Shown: positions 17,309 through 25,268 of the stretch, in pieces
How positions within the stretch are numbered: the stretch's first letter is position 1
Layout: every line of letters starts with the position of its first letter
Assembly: GCF_000724485.1 (NCBI RefSeq)
Contig: NZ_CP007739.1
Location: forward strand, 1,720,843-1,784,842
DNA length: 64,000 bases
Source: Bacillus methanolicus MGA3
GTDB lineage: Bacteria; Bacillota; Bacilli; Bacillales; Cytobacillaceae
Direction of reading: 5' to 3'
The notes under the pieces: model-generated
Told to the model about the DNA's origin: nothing
Database searches by the model: none
What the model saw: the letters and a program-made list of their open reading frames with translations, nothing else
Program-made: the position numbers and the translations under genes

Positions 17309-18457
17309 ATGTACAGAAATCAACAGTCAACAAAAACTACTCATCCACATTCCGCAACGATTGATTATAATGAAAATCCTTTTATTGTCATCTGGGAAGT
17401 TACGAGAGCTTGCCAGCTTAAATGCGTTCACTGCCGGGCAGATGCGCAAACGCTGCCTGATCCGCGTGAATTATCACATAATGAAGGAATAAAGCTTATC
17501 GATCAAATATATGAAATGAATAATCCAATGCTTGTTTTTACCGGCGGGGATTGTATGATGAGAGATGATTTATTTGAACTGGCGGATTATGCCATAAAAA
17601 AAGGCATGCGCGTTTCAATGACGCCAAGTGCCACTCCAAATGTCACAAAGGAAAAAATGGAACAGGCCAAAATAGTCGGTTTGTCACGTTGGGGTTTCAG
17701 CCTTGATGGACCAACTCCTGAAATTCATGACCATTTTCGCGGAACCCCTGGCTCTTTTCAGTTAACGATAGAAAAAATTAAATACATAAACGAATTGAAT
17801 ATGCCCTTGCAAATCAATACCGTCATTTCCCGGTATAATTATGGTTCTCTTGAAAAAATGGCAGAGCTGATCAAAGAATTGAAAGCAGTCATGTGGTACA
17901 TTTTTCTGCTTGTTCCGACCGGACGCGGCCAAGTGAAGGATTGCATTACCCCTGCCGAGCATGAAAAAGTATTCCGCTGGCTTTACGAATTGAGCAAAAC
18001 CGCTCCGTACGATATTAAAACAACAGCAGCTCAGCACTATCGGAGAGTCGTTATTCAACAAAAACTGAAAGAAAATAAAGTTCAATATGGTGAGATCCGT
18101 TATGAGGATTCGTTAACGAAAGACACGGCTTCTGCCATTGATGGACTGAAACGCGCACCTAAAGGAGTAAATGACGGGAATGGATTCATATTTGTTTCCC
18201 ATATCGGCGATGTTTACCCGAGCGGACTGCTTCCAATTAAGGTAGGTAATATTCGGGAAAGACCATTAAATGAAATTTACCGGGAATCAAAGGTGTTAAA
18301 AGATTTGCGCAATCCGGATTTATATAAAGGAAAATGCGGAATATGCGAATACAGATATGTTTGCGGCGGCTCACGTTCAAGAGCATATGCTGTTACTGGT
18401 GATTATTTAGAAAGCGAACCATTTTGCGTTTATATTCCGATGGCACTAAGAAAATAA
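17309..18457 (+). CDS. Radical SAM/SPASM-domain protein (TIGR04053-like)
   Basis: The 382-residue protein has the radical SAM motif TRACQLKCVHC (CxxxCxxC, residues about 35-42), GGDCMMRDDLFEL in place of the usual GGEP, and a C-terminal cysteine cluster KCGICEYRYVCGGSRSRAYA that holds an auxiliary iron-sulfur cluster as in SPASM and heme-modifying radical SAM enzymes (AhbC/NirJ/AhbD relatives). It therefore uses SAM and at least two 4Fe-4S clusters to modify an unknown substrate. No precursor peptide or heme gene is adjacent. Neighbours are a nitroreductase and a lone modA. I assign no reaction. Confidence 0.85.
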   Translation: MYRNQQSTKTTHPHSATIDYNENPFIVIWEVTRACQLKCVHCRADAQTLPDPRELSHNEGIKLIDQIYEMNNPMLVFTGGDCMMRDDLFELADYAIKKGMRVSMTPSATPNVTKEKMEQAKIVGLSRWGFSLDGPTPEIHDHFRGTPGSFQLTIEKIKYINELNMPLQINTVISRYNYGSLEKMAELIKELKAVMWYIFLLVPTGRGQVKDCITPAEHEKVFRWLYELSKTAPYDIKTTAAQHYRRVVIQQKLKENKVQYGEIRYEDSLTKDTASAIDGLKRAPKGVNDGNGFIFVSHIGDVYPSGLLPIKVGNIRERPLNEIYRESKVLKDLRNPDLYKGKCGICEYRYVCGGSRSRAYAVTGDYLESEPFCVYIPMALRK

Positions 18458-18461
18458 TAAA

Positions 18462-18502
18462 AGGGCCGGCTAAAAGAACTCATTAGTCTTTTGGACGGCC
18501 CT
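18462..18502. terminator. Bidirectional terminator between the radical SAM gene and modA
   Basis: A long hairpin with arms AGGGCCGG(C)TAAAAGAA and TTCTTTTGGACGGCCCT and an 8-nt loop separates two converging genes. The modA reading frame ends inside it. Confidence 0.85.
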
Positions 18503-19318
18503 ATTTCTTCTTTCACTTTTCTGAATTAAAGAGATAAAACCATATTTCTCAAAAACTCTCATCGCGTTTTTGCTTTGTAAAAAATGATAAAACTTAATCG
18601 CTTCCTCTTTATTTTCCGATTTTTTTAAGACTCCAAGAGGATAGATAATAGGAGAATGCGATTTTTCTTCAGCAGCTGCAGCAATATCAATCTTGCTCGA
18701 AGTAAGTGCATCCGTTTTATAAACGATCCCTGCATCAACATTTCCGGTTTCCACATATGTCAACACTTGCCGTACATCCTTTGCATAAATGATTTTATTT
18801 TGAACGCTTTCCCAAATTTTGTAATGCTTAAGTGTTTCTTTCGCATATTTCCCTGCCGGCACGATTTCTGGAATTCCGATCGAGATTTTCTTAATATTTT
18901 TATCTGCCAAACCGATAAATCCATCAACTTTTTTCTGAGAATTTTTTGGTTGCACAAGCACTAGTTCATTCCCTACAAGACTTTTACGATAATTCTTGTC
19001 AATAAGTCCGCTTTCCACTAATGCATCAAATTTATCTTCAGCCGCAGATAAAAATAAATCAACCGGTGCGCCTTGAGAAATTTGCTGCTGCAATGCGCCC
19101 GAAGCCCCAAAATTAAAAAACAGCTTCACATGAGGATGTTCTTTTTCGTACAATTTTTGAATTTCCTCCATAGCGTCTTTCATGCTTGCAGCAGCTGAAA
19201 TTGTAAGCTCAGCATCTTTTTTATTTTGATTCATAGTCTCCTTCTTAGGGCCGCTGCATGCTCCTAACAGAACAACTGCTATCAACCATGCGAAACAAAA
19301 TATTATGTATTTTTTCAT
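18470..19318 (-). CDS. modA: Molybdate-binding lipoprotein ModA
   Basis: The 282-residue protein starts with a lipoprotein signal (VVLLGACSG). The mature part has the ModA pattern: ISAAASMKDAMEEIQ with the oxyanion-binding serines, FNFGASGALQQQISQGAPVDLF, and IGIPEIVPAGKYAKETL. It captures molybdate outside the membrane for a ModBC importer, which is not in this window. Molybdate supply would serve the FdhF-type enzyme at 10056-12404. After the usual ModA end (EKYGF) the frame runs on for about 20 basic residues and stops inside the terminator, which suggests loss of the original stop. Confidence 0.9.
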   Translation of the reverse strand: MKKYIIFCFAWLIAVVLLGACSGPKKETMNQNKKDAELTISAAASMKDAMEEIQKLYEKEHPHVKLFFNFGASGALQQQISQGAPVDLFLSAAEDKFDALVESGLIDKNYRKSLVGNELVLVQPKNSQKKVDGFIGLADKNIKKISIGIPEIVPAGKYAKETLKHYKIWESVQNKIIYAKDVRQVLTYVETGNVDAGIVYKTDALTSSKIDIAAAAEEKSHSPIIYPLGVLKKSENKEEAIKFYHFLQSKNAMRVFEKYGFISLIQKSERRNRAVQKTNEFF

Positions 19319-19474
19319 AATCGATCCTTTCCTTGCCCATATATCATATTCATTATAACAAATGACTGAATTATTTTACTAGAAAGAATTTTAAGAAAAA
19401 GTTAATTAGCGGTGTAAGGCATAAAACGAGCAAGACTAGTAAAAATAAGACTAAAAAGTAAAGGAGCGAAAGAT

Positions 19475-19663
19475 ATGCCTAAAAAACGTCCCGAATTTAT
19501 GAATAGTCCTTATTTTGTTGATGAACCAGGAAATTGGCACTTAAAGCCAGGTGCACCTGAAGCCATGCAGCAAGATTTCGATGCTTATATGCAGTCACTT
19601 GAAAATCCATACGTTTGGGGTACAACAAATGGAATTAAAATTGATTATCCATTTATGAAGTAA
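19475..19663 (+). CDS. Small hypothetical protein (62 aa)
   Basis: Not recognised. A good AAAGGAGCG site lies 7 nt before the ATG, and a hairpin follows the stop. The 62 residues are rich in Pro, aromatic residues and Asp/Glu (ending WGTTNGIKIDYPFMK), with no membrane helix, cysteine or signal peptide. The composition is that of a folded or peptide-binding small protein rather than a random frame. It stands alone between modA (divergent) and the Nudix gene (convergent). Confidence 0.65.
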   Translation: MPKKRPEFMNSPYFVDEPGNWHLKPGAPEAMQQDFDAYMQSLENPYVWGTTNGIKIDYPFMK

Positions 19664-19677
19664 AATTTCTTGATATG

Positions 19678-19724
19678 AGAGGCTGACACTTAAGGGTTTG
19701 TTCCTCTGCTTTAAGTCAGCCTCT
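19678..19724. terminator. Hairpin between converging genes (related to the GTCAG repeat family)
   Basis: Arms AGAGGCTGAC and GTCAGCCTCT, extended inward by CTTAA/TTAAG, form a long stem between the 62-residue gene and the Nudix gene. The T tract is poor. The outer GGCTGAC/GTCAGCC arms recur at 21200-21322. Confidence 0.65.
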
Positions 19725-19756
19725 TGTGAAAAGTGTTCTTTTAAATAATAGGTTAA

Positions 19757-20377
19757 TTATTGATCATTAATAACTTCTAAGAAATGCTTTAATACTCTTG
19801 CGGTCAATCCCCAGATCACTTTTCCGTCATAATGGTAAAACAATTCTTCCGTTTGCCGCGTTTGCCAATTGTAATTTTCGCCTCCGGAAATAAGGTGAAA
19901 AGGAAAATTCTTTTCAGGTTTTACCTCAAAATGAATTTTAAAACGGTCAGGTTCAGTATTCATAAGAAAAGAAATCGGAACGGTGAAAAATTCAGCTACC
20001 TCGGATGGATTCGGCTTCATTGGGCCCGGTTCATGGATGGTTCCGACGAATGGGTAAATTATTGTTCCATATGGAGAAACTATATAATCCAACGGATAGA
20101 CATTTTTAATTTGATCTAAACGGATCCCAAGTTCTTCTGATGTTTCACGGATCGCTGTATGCTGTTCATTTTTGTCAGTGCTTTCGATTTTCCCTCCAGG
20201 AAAACAAATCTCTCCAGGCTGTCTCCTCAAATCAAATGCACGAACTTCAAACAGGACGTGAAGATCATCTTCTTTTTCAATTAAAGGCAATAATACCGCA
20301 AACTTGGAATACCGATTTCCTCCTAATATTCCTGGTGTTCGATTTTGCAATTTTTTTAGGACCTGATCAAGATGCAT
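19757..20377 (-). CDS. Nudix hydrolase, CoA pyrophosphatase type
   Basis: The protein is 206 residues from the ATG at 20377, which has GTGGAGGT at 7-nt spacing; the GTG 15 bases upstream is inside that site. The Nudix box is complete: GGKIESTDKNEQHTAIRETSEELGI, with the metal-binding REtsEE. Upstream of it, VLFEVRAFDLRRQPGEICFPGG matches the UPF0035 signature of CoA and NADH pyrophosphatases of the YeaB/NudL type. The enzyme would cleave CoA derivatives to phosphopantetheine and 3',5'-ADP. It is a single gene. Confidence 0.88.
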   Translation of the reverse strand: MHLDQVLKKLQNRTPGILGGNRYSKFAVLLPLIEKEDDLHVLFEVRAFDLRRQPGEICFPGGKIESTDKNEQHTAIRETSEELGIRLDQIKNVYPLDYIVSPYGTIIYPFVGTIHEPGPMKPNPSEVAEFFTVPISFLMNTEPDRFKIHFEVKPEKNFPFHLISGGENYNWQTRQTEELFYHYDGKVIWGLTARVLKHFLEVINDQ

Positions 20378-20554
20378 ATAATTTACCTCCACATCCTCAT
20401 TTTATAGCATATATAAAGACAAAATATGAATATATATCATCATAGTCTAAAAGATAACATGATTCCTTTTTAAATAAAATCTTGAATTCACATCAATGAA
20501 ACTGATGGATAATACAGAGGTTTTTTAAATTTATAAAAATTATCAAAAATGCAA

Positions 20555-20583
20555 TTGACAATTTACACCAAAGCAAATATAAT
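20555..20583 (+). promoter_or_regulatory. Consensus SigA promoter of the YceI gene
   Basis: TTGACA (20555-20560), 17 nt, TATAAT (20578-20583): a perfect consensus in both boxes and spacing, so transcription should be strong unless repressed. Confidence 0.85.
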
Positions 20584-20598
20584 TATCTCATATTAAAA

Positions 20599-20616
20599 TA
20601 TCTCGAATTAAAGATA
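20599..20616. promoter_or_regulatory. MhqR-like (MarR/DUF24-type) operator downstream of the -10 box
   Basis: The 18 bases TATCTCGAATTAAAGATA match the B. subtilis MhqR box (as I recall it, TATCTCGAATTCGAGATA) at all but two positions. The site starts 15 nt after the -10 box and so covers the start of transcription, where a repressor would act. It suggests control by electrophile or quinone stress. Confidence 0.6.
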
Positions 20617-20651
20617 TTTTTAATGATAAACTAAAAAAGGGGAAATGAACA

Positions 20652-21185
20652 ATGGCAAAAACAAAATGGGCAATTGATACAGCTCACAGCAGTGTCGAAT
20701 TTTCTGTAAAACACATGATGATTGCTAGAGTTAAAGGATCATTTGATAATTTCTCAGCTGCCATCGAAGCTGATCCAACTGATTTAACGACTGCTAATAT
20801 TGAATTCAATGTCGATGCTGCTAGCATCAATACACGCAACAATGACCGCGACGCTCATCTGCGTTCAGCAGATTTCTTTGATGCAGAAAAATATCCATCT
20901 TTAAGTTTTAAATCCACAAAAATTGTGAAAACAGATGACGATGAATATGAAGTAACCGGCGATTTAACTATTCGCGGTGTTACACGTCAGGAAACTTTCA
21001 CTGTGACATTCGAAGGCCAGGGAAAAGATCCTTGGGGAAATGAAAAGGCAGGATTTAGTGCTGAAGGGAAAATCAATCGCAGTGATTACGGTTTAACATG
21101 GAACGCAGCTTTAGAAACAGGAGGCGTTCTTGTTGGTGACCAAATTAAAATTTCTCTTTCAATCGAAGCAATAAAAGAAGCGTAA
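20652..21185 (+). CDS. YceI-family lipocalin-like protein
   Basis: The 177-residue protein matches YceI across its length: WAIDTAHSSVEFSVKHMMIARVKGSF at the start, RDAHLRSADFFDAEKYPSLSFKS, GDLTIRGVTRQETF, and GFSAEGKINRSDYGLTW near the end. YceI proteins form a lipocalin-like barrel that binds isoprenoid chains. No signal peptide is present, so this copy is cytoplasmic, unlike E. coli YceI. The strong promoter with an MhqR-like operator hints at a role in quinone or electrophile stress. The ligand is unknown. Confidence 0.9.
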   Translation: MAKTKWAIDTAHSSVEFSVKHMMIARVKGSFDNFSAAIEADPTDLTTANIEFNVDAASINTRNNDRDAHLRSADFFDAEKYPSLSFKSTKIVKTDDDEYEVTGDLTIRGVTRQETFTVTFEGQGKDPWGNEKAGFSAEGKINRSDYGLTWNAALETGGVLVGDQIKISLSIEAIKEA

Positions 21186-21199
21186 ACGGCCAAATGAAG

Positions 21200-21322
21200 A
21201 TGGGGGCTGACTTATTAGCATAAGGTCAGACCCCTCAATGACAACATATAGACAAACACTAAAAATGGCTATTCTAAATACTATATTGCCGAAGGGAGTC
21301 AAACCCTTTAAGTCAGCCCCAT
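21200..21322. repeat. Long hairpin repeat with GGTCAGACCC (between converging genes)
   Basis: The outer arms ATGGGGGCTGACTTA and TTAAGTCAGCCCCAT enclose about 95 nt. The inner sequence contains AAGGTCAGACCCC and GGGAGTCAAACCC. The element fills the gap between the YceI gene and the DUF4247 gene and probably terminates both. Confidence 0.7.
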
Positions 21323-21353
21323 ATAATTTTTGAAAGGGACTGCCGCACTAAGA

Positions 21354-22139
21354 TTATCTTCTTTTTGTGATTCTTCCAAAACTTCCAACCCTTGTTTTCG
21401 GAGGCGAATGATTCTTAGGGCGTGAGAATAATGAAGAAGTCCATTTTCCTTCTGAATCCGATTTATAACTGTCACCTTTTTGTGGCTTAATAATTTTGCC
21501 AACCTCATCAGATACACCAGAGAATATATGTTTTTTCTTGAATATACTTCCTTTACTGTTATTATCAGAAACAGTCTTATCGCTCCGTTTTATGATTGTA
21601 CCTTTTCCTTCTTTTGTAAGAGGCGGAAAGGTCTTTATCTCTTTAGCAGTTGGGGGATGATACTCAGTCTTAGGATGATAGATTTCTTTTGTCGTGTAGC
21701 CTCGATACTTTCCGCCATGATATTTGTATGAATCAAATAATTCATCAATGAGTTTAGCTGCAATATAGCCTTCTAAAAATGAAGGGTTGTAATTTTGACG
21801 GACAAATTCATTGTTATTTACTTCTATGAGTGTGTCTTTTTGGTTCTTTGGATCTCGCTGCAGATGATACCACTCATCAGAATAAACTAAGAACATCTGT
21901 TCTTCATCTTTATCCGAAATGTATTTTGGTTTCTTTTCTTCACTTAGTTCGTGTGCTACTTCAGGAACAGATTTATTTTCAGCCCGATAAACTCGAGATA
22001 CCTGATCTCCATCTTTTGCAACAGATACTAATGGATACGATGAATCAACAGGGTTATTATTATTACAACCACTTAGAACGGCAACTGCTAAGGCAACTGC
22101 TAAAAGCGGAGCCAAAAAAGAAAACAGCCGCTTCATCAT
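21354..22139 (-). CDS. DUF4247-domain lipoprotein of the psp-like operon
   Basis: The 261-residue protein has a lipoprotein signal (hydrophobic run then LSGC, Cys25) and a mature domain of the DUF4247 type (about residues 30-150, with FLVYSDEWYHLQRDP and NPSFLEGYIAAKLIDE). A basic, low-complexity C-terminal third follows (many K, P, S). It should be anchored on the outer face of the membrane. It is the last gene of the four-gene set with PspA, DUF350 and DUF4178, 11 nt after the DUF4178 gene. The biochemical function is unknown. Confidence 0.8.
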   Translation of the reverse strand: MMKRLFSFLAPLLAVALAVAVLSGCNNNNPVDSSYPLVSVAKDGDQVSRVYRAENKSVPEVAHELSEEKKPKYISDKDEEQMFLVYSDEWYHLQRDPKNQKDTLIEVNNNEFVRQNYNPSFLEGYIAAKLIDELFDSYKYHGGKYRGYTTKEIYHPKTEYHPPTAKEIKTFPPLTKEGKGTIIKRSDKTVSDNNSKGSIFKKKHIFSGVSDEVGKIIKPQKGDSYKSDSEGKWTSSLFSRPKNHSPPKTRVGSFGRITKRR

Positions 22140-22150
22140 GATTTCACCCC

Positions 22151-22666
22151 CTAGTTAGATCGAATGACCTGGACATCAGCAGGGAGCAAAGATTCTCCTT
22201 CATACATGATCAATCGTCCATCGAGCCATTCAATTCTTATTAATTTGCGATTATCTGATTGAAACCTCCATACATGCATTTCCCCATCCTTTGAGAACGG
22301 TGTTTTTCCTGTAACTGTCACATTCCCGGCATATTGTTCCTCTAAAAAATATAAAGTGCCTTCTAGTTCAAGTGTTGTTGGAATTTCGTCAAAAGAATCT
22401 AAACGGCCATCAATTTGATCATAAACTTCATACTTCAATTTCTCTCGTTCCTCTATCTGTAAAAAACGAACCATACTGCCATCTTGAATGGTTAGAAAAA
22501 CGGAATTGCGCTGCGAATGACGAGTTCTTCCAATTACCTCATACGTAACAAGCGACACTTCTACAATGTCTCCAGGAGAAACTGTAAGAATACTTTTTTC
22601 AGGTTGGGGAGGCTCAGCTTTTTTAAATAGATTTATCACACGATTAAATAAGGACATCCATTTCAT
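22151..22666 (-). CDS. DUF4178-domain protein of the psp-like operon
   Basis: The 171-residue protein matches DUF4178: SPGDIVEVSLVTYEVIGRTRHSQ, FLQIEEREKLKYEVYDQIDGRLDSFDEIPTTLELEG, then beta-rich segments ending WRFQSDNRKLIRIEWLDGRLIMYEGE. It has no signal peptide and should be a cytoplasmic beta-rich protein. Genes of this family sit with PspA, DUF350 and often a spermidine synthase-like gene in bacterial envelope-stress operons. It lies 14 nt after the DUF350 gene. A molecular role is not established. Confidence 0.82.
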   Translation of the reverse strand: MKWMSLFNRVINLFKKAEPPQPEKSILTVSPGDIVEVSLVTYEVIGRTRHSQRNSVFLTIQDGSMVRFLQIEEREKLKYEVYDQIDGRLDSFDEIPTTLELEGTLYFLEEQYAGNVTVTGKTPFSKDGEMHVWRFQSDNRKLIRIEWLDGRLIMYEGESLLPADVQVIRSN

Positions 22667-22680
22667 CCTCCTTTTTCACC

Positions 22681-23085
22681 TTAAAAACAAGAAGCTAAAA
22701 TTAACGCACCCACTACATGTAAGGAACCTGAAAAAAGAGCAGCAGATACTTTTCCAAGATGAGTCTCTTCTTCAAGGTGCAGACCGGCTGTTTTCTTTAA
22801 GAACCATTCAACAAGCTTTTCTAAAATAAATAAAATAACAAACGAAATGACCGATACTAATAACGCTTGCCAAAGGTCATTTGATTTTGCGATCGATTGA
22901 GAAAGAATATATCCTTGAGCAAACATCTTTAAGATAAATCTTGTGGCAACGGCTGTGTTCCCATTTTTAATTTCGGCCAAATCTTTGTACTTTGTAAAAA
23001 GTGAATCAATCCACATAAGTACGAACAGGAGCAGAGCCCCTGCCCCAGTCCATACGAACATAGCGATTACATTCATCAAATGCAT
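22681..23085 (-). CDS. DUF350-family membrane protein of the psp-like operon
   Basis: The 134-residue protein has four predicted membrane helices in two similar halves, as in the DUF350/YjfL family. Polar residues sit inside the helices, and a KKTAGLHLEEETHLGKVSAALFSGSLHVV segment begins the last pair. GAGGTGA precedes the ATG at good spacing. It lies second in the operon after pspA. Its role in envelope stress is inferred from the neighbourhood. Confidence 0.85.
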   Translation of the reverse strand: MHLMNVIAMFVWTGAGALLLFVLMWIDSLFTKYKDLAEIKNGNTAVATRFILKMFAQGYILSQSIAKSNDLWQALLVSVISFVILFILEKLVEWFLKKTAGLHLEEETHLGKVSAALFSGSLHVVGALILASCF

Positions 23086-23142
23086 TAACCGTTCACCTCA
23101 ATCCAAATGATCTTTTCAAAAAGAGAGGTGCATTCAAATTGC

Positions 23143-23808
23143 TTACTCCTCGTATTTTTTCAAGAGTTCAGCTAATTCCTCCTCCACTTCCTTATCCCTA
23201 TTAAGCTGTTCAAATTCCTCATCTAAGGATTTTTGTTTTTTATACACTTCTCCACTGGCCTCTGCCTCTGCTTCTAACTGAAGAGCTTTTTCTTCCATTC
23301 GTTTTAAACCAGCGAGGGCAGTATTTGAATCGAATCCACTCATTGCTTTATTGATATTTTTTTGAGCTTTAGCAGCATTCACACGAGCAACTAGAGTTTC
23401 TCTCTTATTTTTTAATTGGGTAATTTGTTTTCTCATTTCCACTAATTTTTCACGGAGATTATCTGCAGCAAGCTTATTTTGTTCATAGCTTGTTTTATAT
23501 TCCAGCATTTTCTGCTCGGCAATTTTCTTCTCTTCTAATGCTCGGCGCGCTAAATCAATATTTTTTGCTTGTGCAGCAATATGTGCCTGCTCCTCCCTCT
23601 TTTTCACAAGCGCCTCTTGTTCTTCATAAAGTTGTTTAAATTTTTTCTCTAATGCGATTTGGGCAGCTACAGCTCTTTCTGCTTCTTCTAAATCCTCCTG
23701 CATATCACGTAAATATTGATCCGTCATTTTTATTGGGTCTTCAGCCTTTTCAATAAGAGCATAAATGTTAGCTAAAGTAAGATCTCTGAATCTTTTAAAG
23801 ATAGACAT
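23143..23808 (-). CDS. PspA/IM30-family membrane-protecting protein
   Basis: The 221-residue protein is nearly all helix and coiled coil, as in PspA/Vipp1. The N-terminal amphipathic helix (MSIFKRFRDLTLANIYALIEKAEDP) binds lipid. Next comes the family signature DPIKMTDQYLRDMQEDLEEAERAVAAQIA, then long coiled-coil hairpin segments. It polymerises under damaged cytoplasmic membrane to limit proton leakage. It is the first gene of a four-gene unit, with AGGAGG before the start and a SigW-like promoter 58 nt upstream, as reported for pspA of B. subtilis. Confidence 0.92.
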   Translation of the reverse strand: MSIFKRFRDLTLANIYALIEKAEDPIKMTDQYLRDMQEDLEEAERAVAAQIALEKKFKQLYEEQEALVKKREEQAHIAAQAKNIDLARRALEEKKIAEQKMLEYKTSYEQNKLAADNLREKLVEMRKQITQLKNKRETLVARVNAAKAQKNINKAMSGFDSNTALAGLKRMEEKALQLEAEAEASGEVYKKQKSLDEEFEQLNRDKEVEEELAELLKKYEE

Positions 23809-23865
23809 AGTAAACCTCCTAATAAAGTTCTAAATTTGTGTTTAATTTGAATGTACAATATATAT

Positions 23866-23891
23866 AACGAATAAAATCATGAAAGGTTTCA
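23866..23891 (-). promoter_or_regulatory. SigW-like (ECF) promoter of the psp-like operon
   Basis: On the minus strand, TGAAAC (23886-23891), 16 nt, CGTT (23866-23869). The consensus for SigW promoters is TGAAAC, 16-17 nt, CGTA. The position and the product agree with a SigW target. Confidence 0.7.
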
Positions 23892-23989
23892 AATTTCCTT
23901 AACCTATTCCCGCTTTGACAAAACGCCCTTTAGAGTGTTAACTTTATTGTAGTTTGCAATTCTGGCTTTTTCTACGAGGAGGGGATTTA

Positions 23990-24229
23990 ATGAATAAAGA
24001 AGTCATTAAATTTTTGAGAGAAAGCTATAATATGACACAGCGTGAATTTGCCAAGTTTGTAAATTGCAGTTATGCTCTTATTGCTTTAGTGGAAGTTGGG
24101 AAAAGACGGATTACCGAAAATCTTGAAAACAAAATCAAAATAGCGTTTGATTTGGATGACAACCAATTGGAATCAATTGCTTCAATAGTGGCCCATATAT
24201 GTAAAGGAGTACCGCCTTTTAATCAATAG
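23990..24229 (+). CDS. XRE-family helix-turn-helix protein (79 aa)
   Basis: From the ATG at 23990, directly after GAGGAGGGG, the frame gives a 79-residue Cro/C1-type helix-turn-helix: FLRESYNMTQREFAKFVNCSYALIALVEVGKRRITENLENKI. There is no extra domain and no obvious partner toxin. It is divergent from the psp-like operon across about 180 bp, so it could regulate that operon or itself. The stop codon lies inside the loop of the terminator that follows. Confidence 0.85.
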   Translation: MNKEVIKFLRESYNMTQREFAKFVNCSYALIALVEVGKRRITENLENKIKIAFDLDDNQLESIASIVAHICKGVPPFNQ

Positions 24230-24245
24230 GACGGTACTCCTTTTT
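24203..24245. terminator. Bidirectional terminator between the XRE gene and the dpp-ykf operon
   Basis: A 12-bp perfect stem AAAGGAGTACCG/CGGTACTCCTTT continues into T on the plus strand and has A-rich flanks that give T on the minus strand. It ends both converging units. Confidence 0.88.
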
Positions 24246-24254
24246 ACTATCAAT

Positions 24255-25265
24255 TTATTTTAAAACAGTGGCTTGACTTGCATTATGAACACCCGTTAGC
24301 TTTCGGTCGTATAAATGGCAAGCGACGTAATGATTGGAGTCGACTTCAATCCAGGATGGTTTTTGTCTTGCGCACACATCCATGGCATGTTGGCAGCGGG
24401 TTCGAAACACACAGCCGCTTGGAGGGTTCACTGGGCTTGGCAGTTCCCCTTTTAAAATAATGCGTTCTCTCTTGTCCTCAATATCAGGGTCAGGAATTGG
24501 AATAGCTGACAAGAGTGCCTGTGTATATGGATGAAGCGGATTTTTGTACAGCTGACTGCTTGCAGTCAGTTCAACAAGGTGCCCTAAATACATAACACCA
24601 ATTCTGTCGCTGATTTGTTTTACCATCGAAAGATCATGTGCAATGAATAAATATGTTAAACCCTTTTCTTTTTGCAGCCGTTTCAAAAGATTGACAACCT
24701 GCGCCTGAACAGAAACATCCAGAGCAGATATTGGTTCATCCGCAATAATAAATTCAGGGTCAAGTGCCAGGGCACGTGCAATCCCAATTCGCTGCCGTTG
24801 TCCGCCGCTGAATTCATGCGGATACCGATTTGCATGGTCACGATTCAATCCAACATCTTCCAGTAATTGATAGACCCTTTCTAACTGCTCCTTTTTGTTT
24901 TTGTATATACCATGAACTTCCATCGGTTCGGAAATGATTTCCCTAACAGTAGAACGCGGATTTAACGATGCGTACGGGTCTTGAAAAATCATCTGCATTT
25001 GCCGTCTGAAGGCAAATTTTTCTTTTTCCGTTAATTGGTGAACGTTTTTTCCTTTGAAAAGAACTTCTCCCTCGGTCCGGTCGTATAAACCGATGATTGT
25101 CCTGCCTGCAGTGGACTTGCCGCATCCTGATTCACCAACGATTCCAAATGTTTCTCCCTTGTAGATTTTAAACGTTATCCCGTCAACCGCCTTTAATATC
25201 TCTCCTTTTCCAAGAAAAAAGTGCTTCTTTAAATTATTCACTTCTAATAGTACTTGTTTTTCCAT
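24255..25265 (-). CDS. ykfD: Oligopeptide ABC transporter ATP-binding protein (YkfD/OppF type)
   Basis: The 336-residue ATPase has Walker A GESGCGKST, Q-loop FQDPYASLNPRSTV, signature FSGGQRQRIGIARAL, Walker B FIIADEPISALDVS, and the C-terminal OppF-type extension with CVFRTRCQHAMDVCARQKP, where four cysteines can hold an iron-sulfur cluster. It is the last gene of the dpp-ykf operon, 3 nt after ykfC. It pairs with DppD (30088-31086) as the second ATPase for DppBC. B. subtilis has the same order. Confidence 0.9.
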   Translation of the reverse strand: MEKQVLLEVNNLKKHFFLGKGEILKAVDGITFKIYKGETFGIVGESGCGKSTAGRTIIGLYDRTEGEVLFKGKNVHQLTEKEKFAFRRQMQMIFQDPYASLNPRSTVREIISEPMEVHGIYKNKKEQLERVYQLLEDVGLNRDHANRYPHEFSGGQRQRIGIARALALDPEFIIADEPISALDVSVQAQVVNLLKRLQKEKGLTYLFIAHDLSMVKQISDRIGVMYLGHLVELTASSQLYKNPLHPYTQALLSAIPIPDPDIEDKRERIILKGELPSPVNPPSGCVFRTRCQHAMDVCARQKPSWIEVDSNHYVACHLYDRKLTGVHNASQATVLK

Positions 25266-25268
25266 GAA

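Noticed and set aside
21308..21517. 69-residue frame at the 3' end of the DUF4247 gene
   Set aside because: It is an out-of-frame shadow of the DUF4247 gene and its downstream hairpin.
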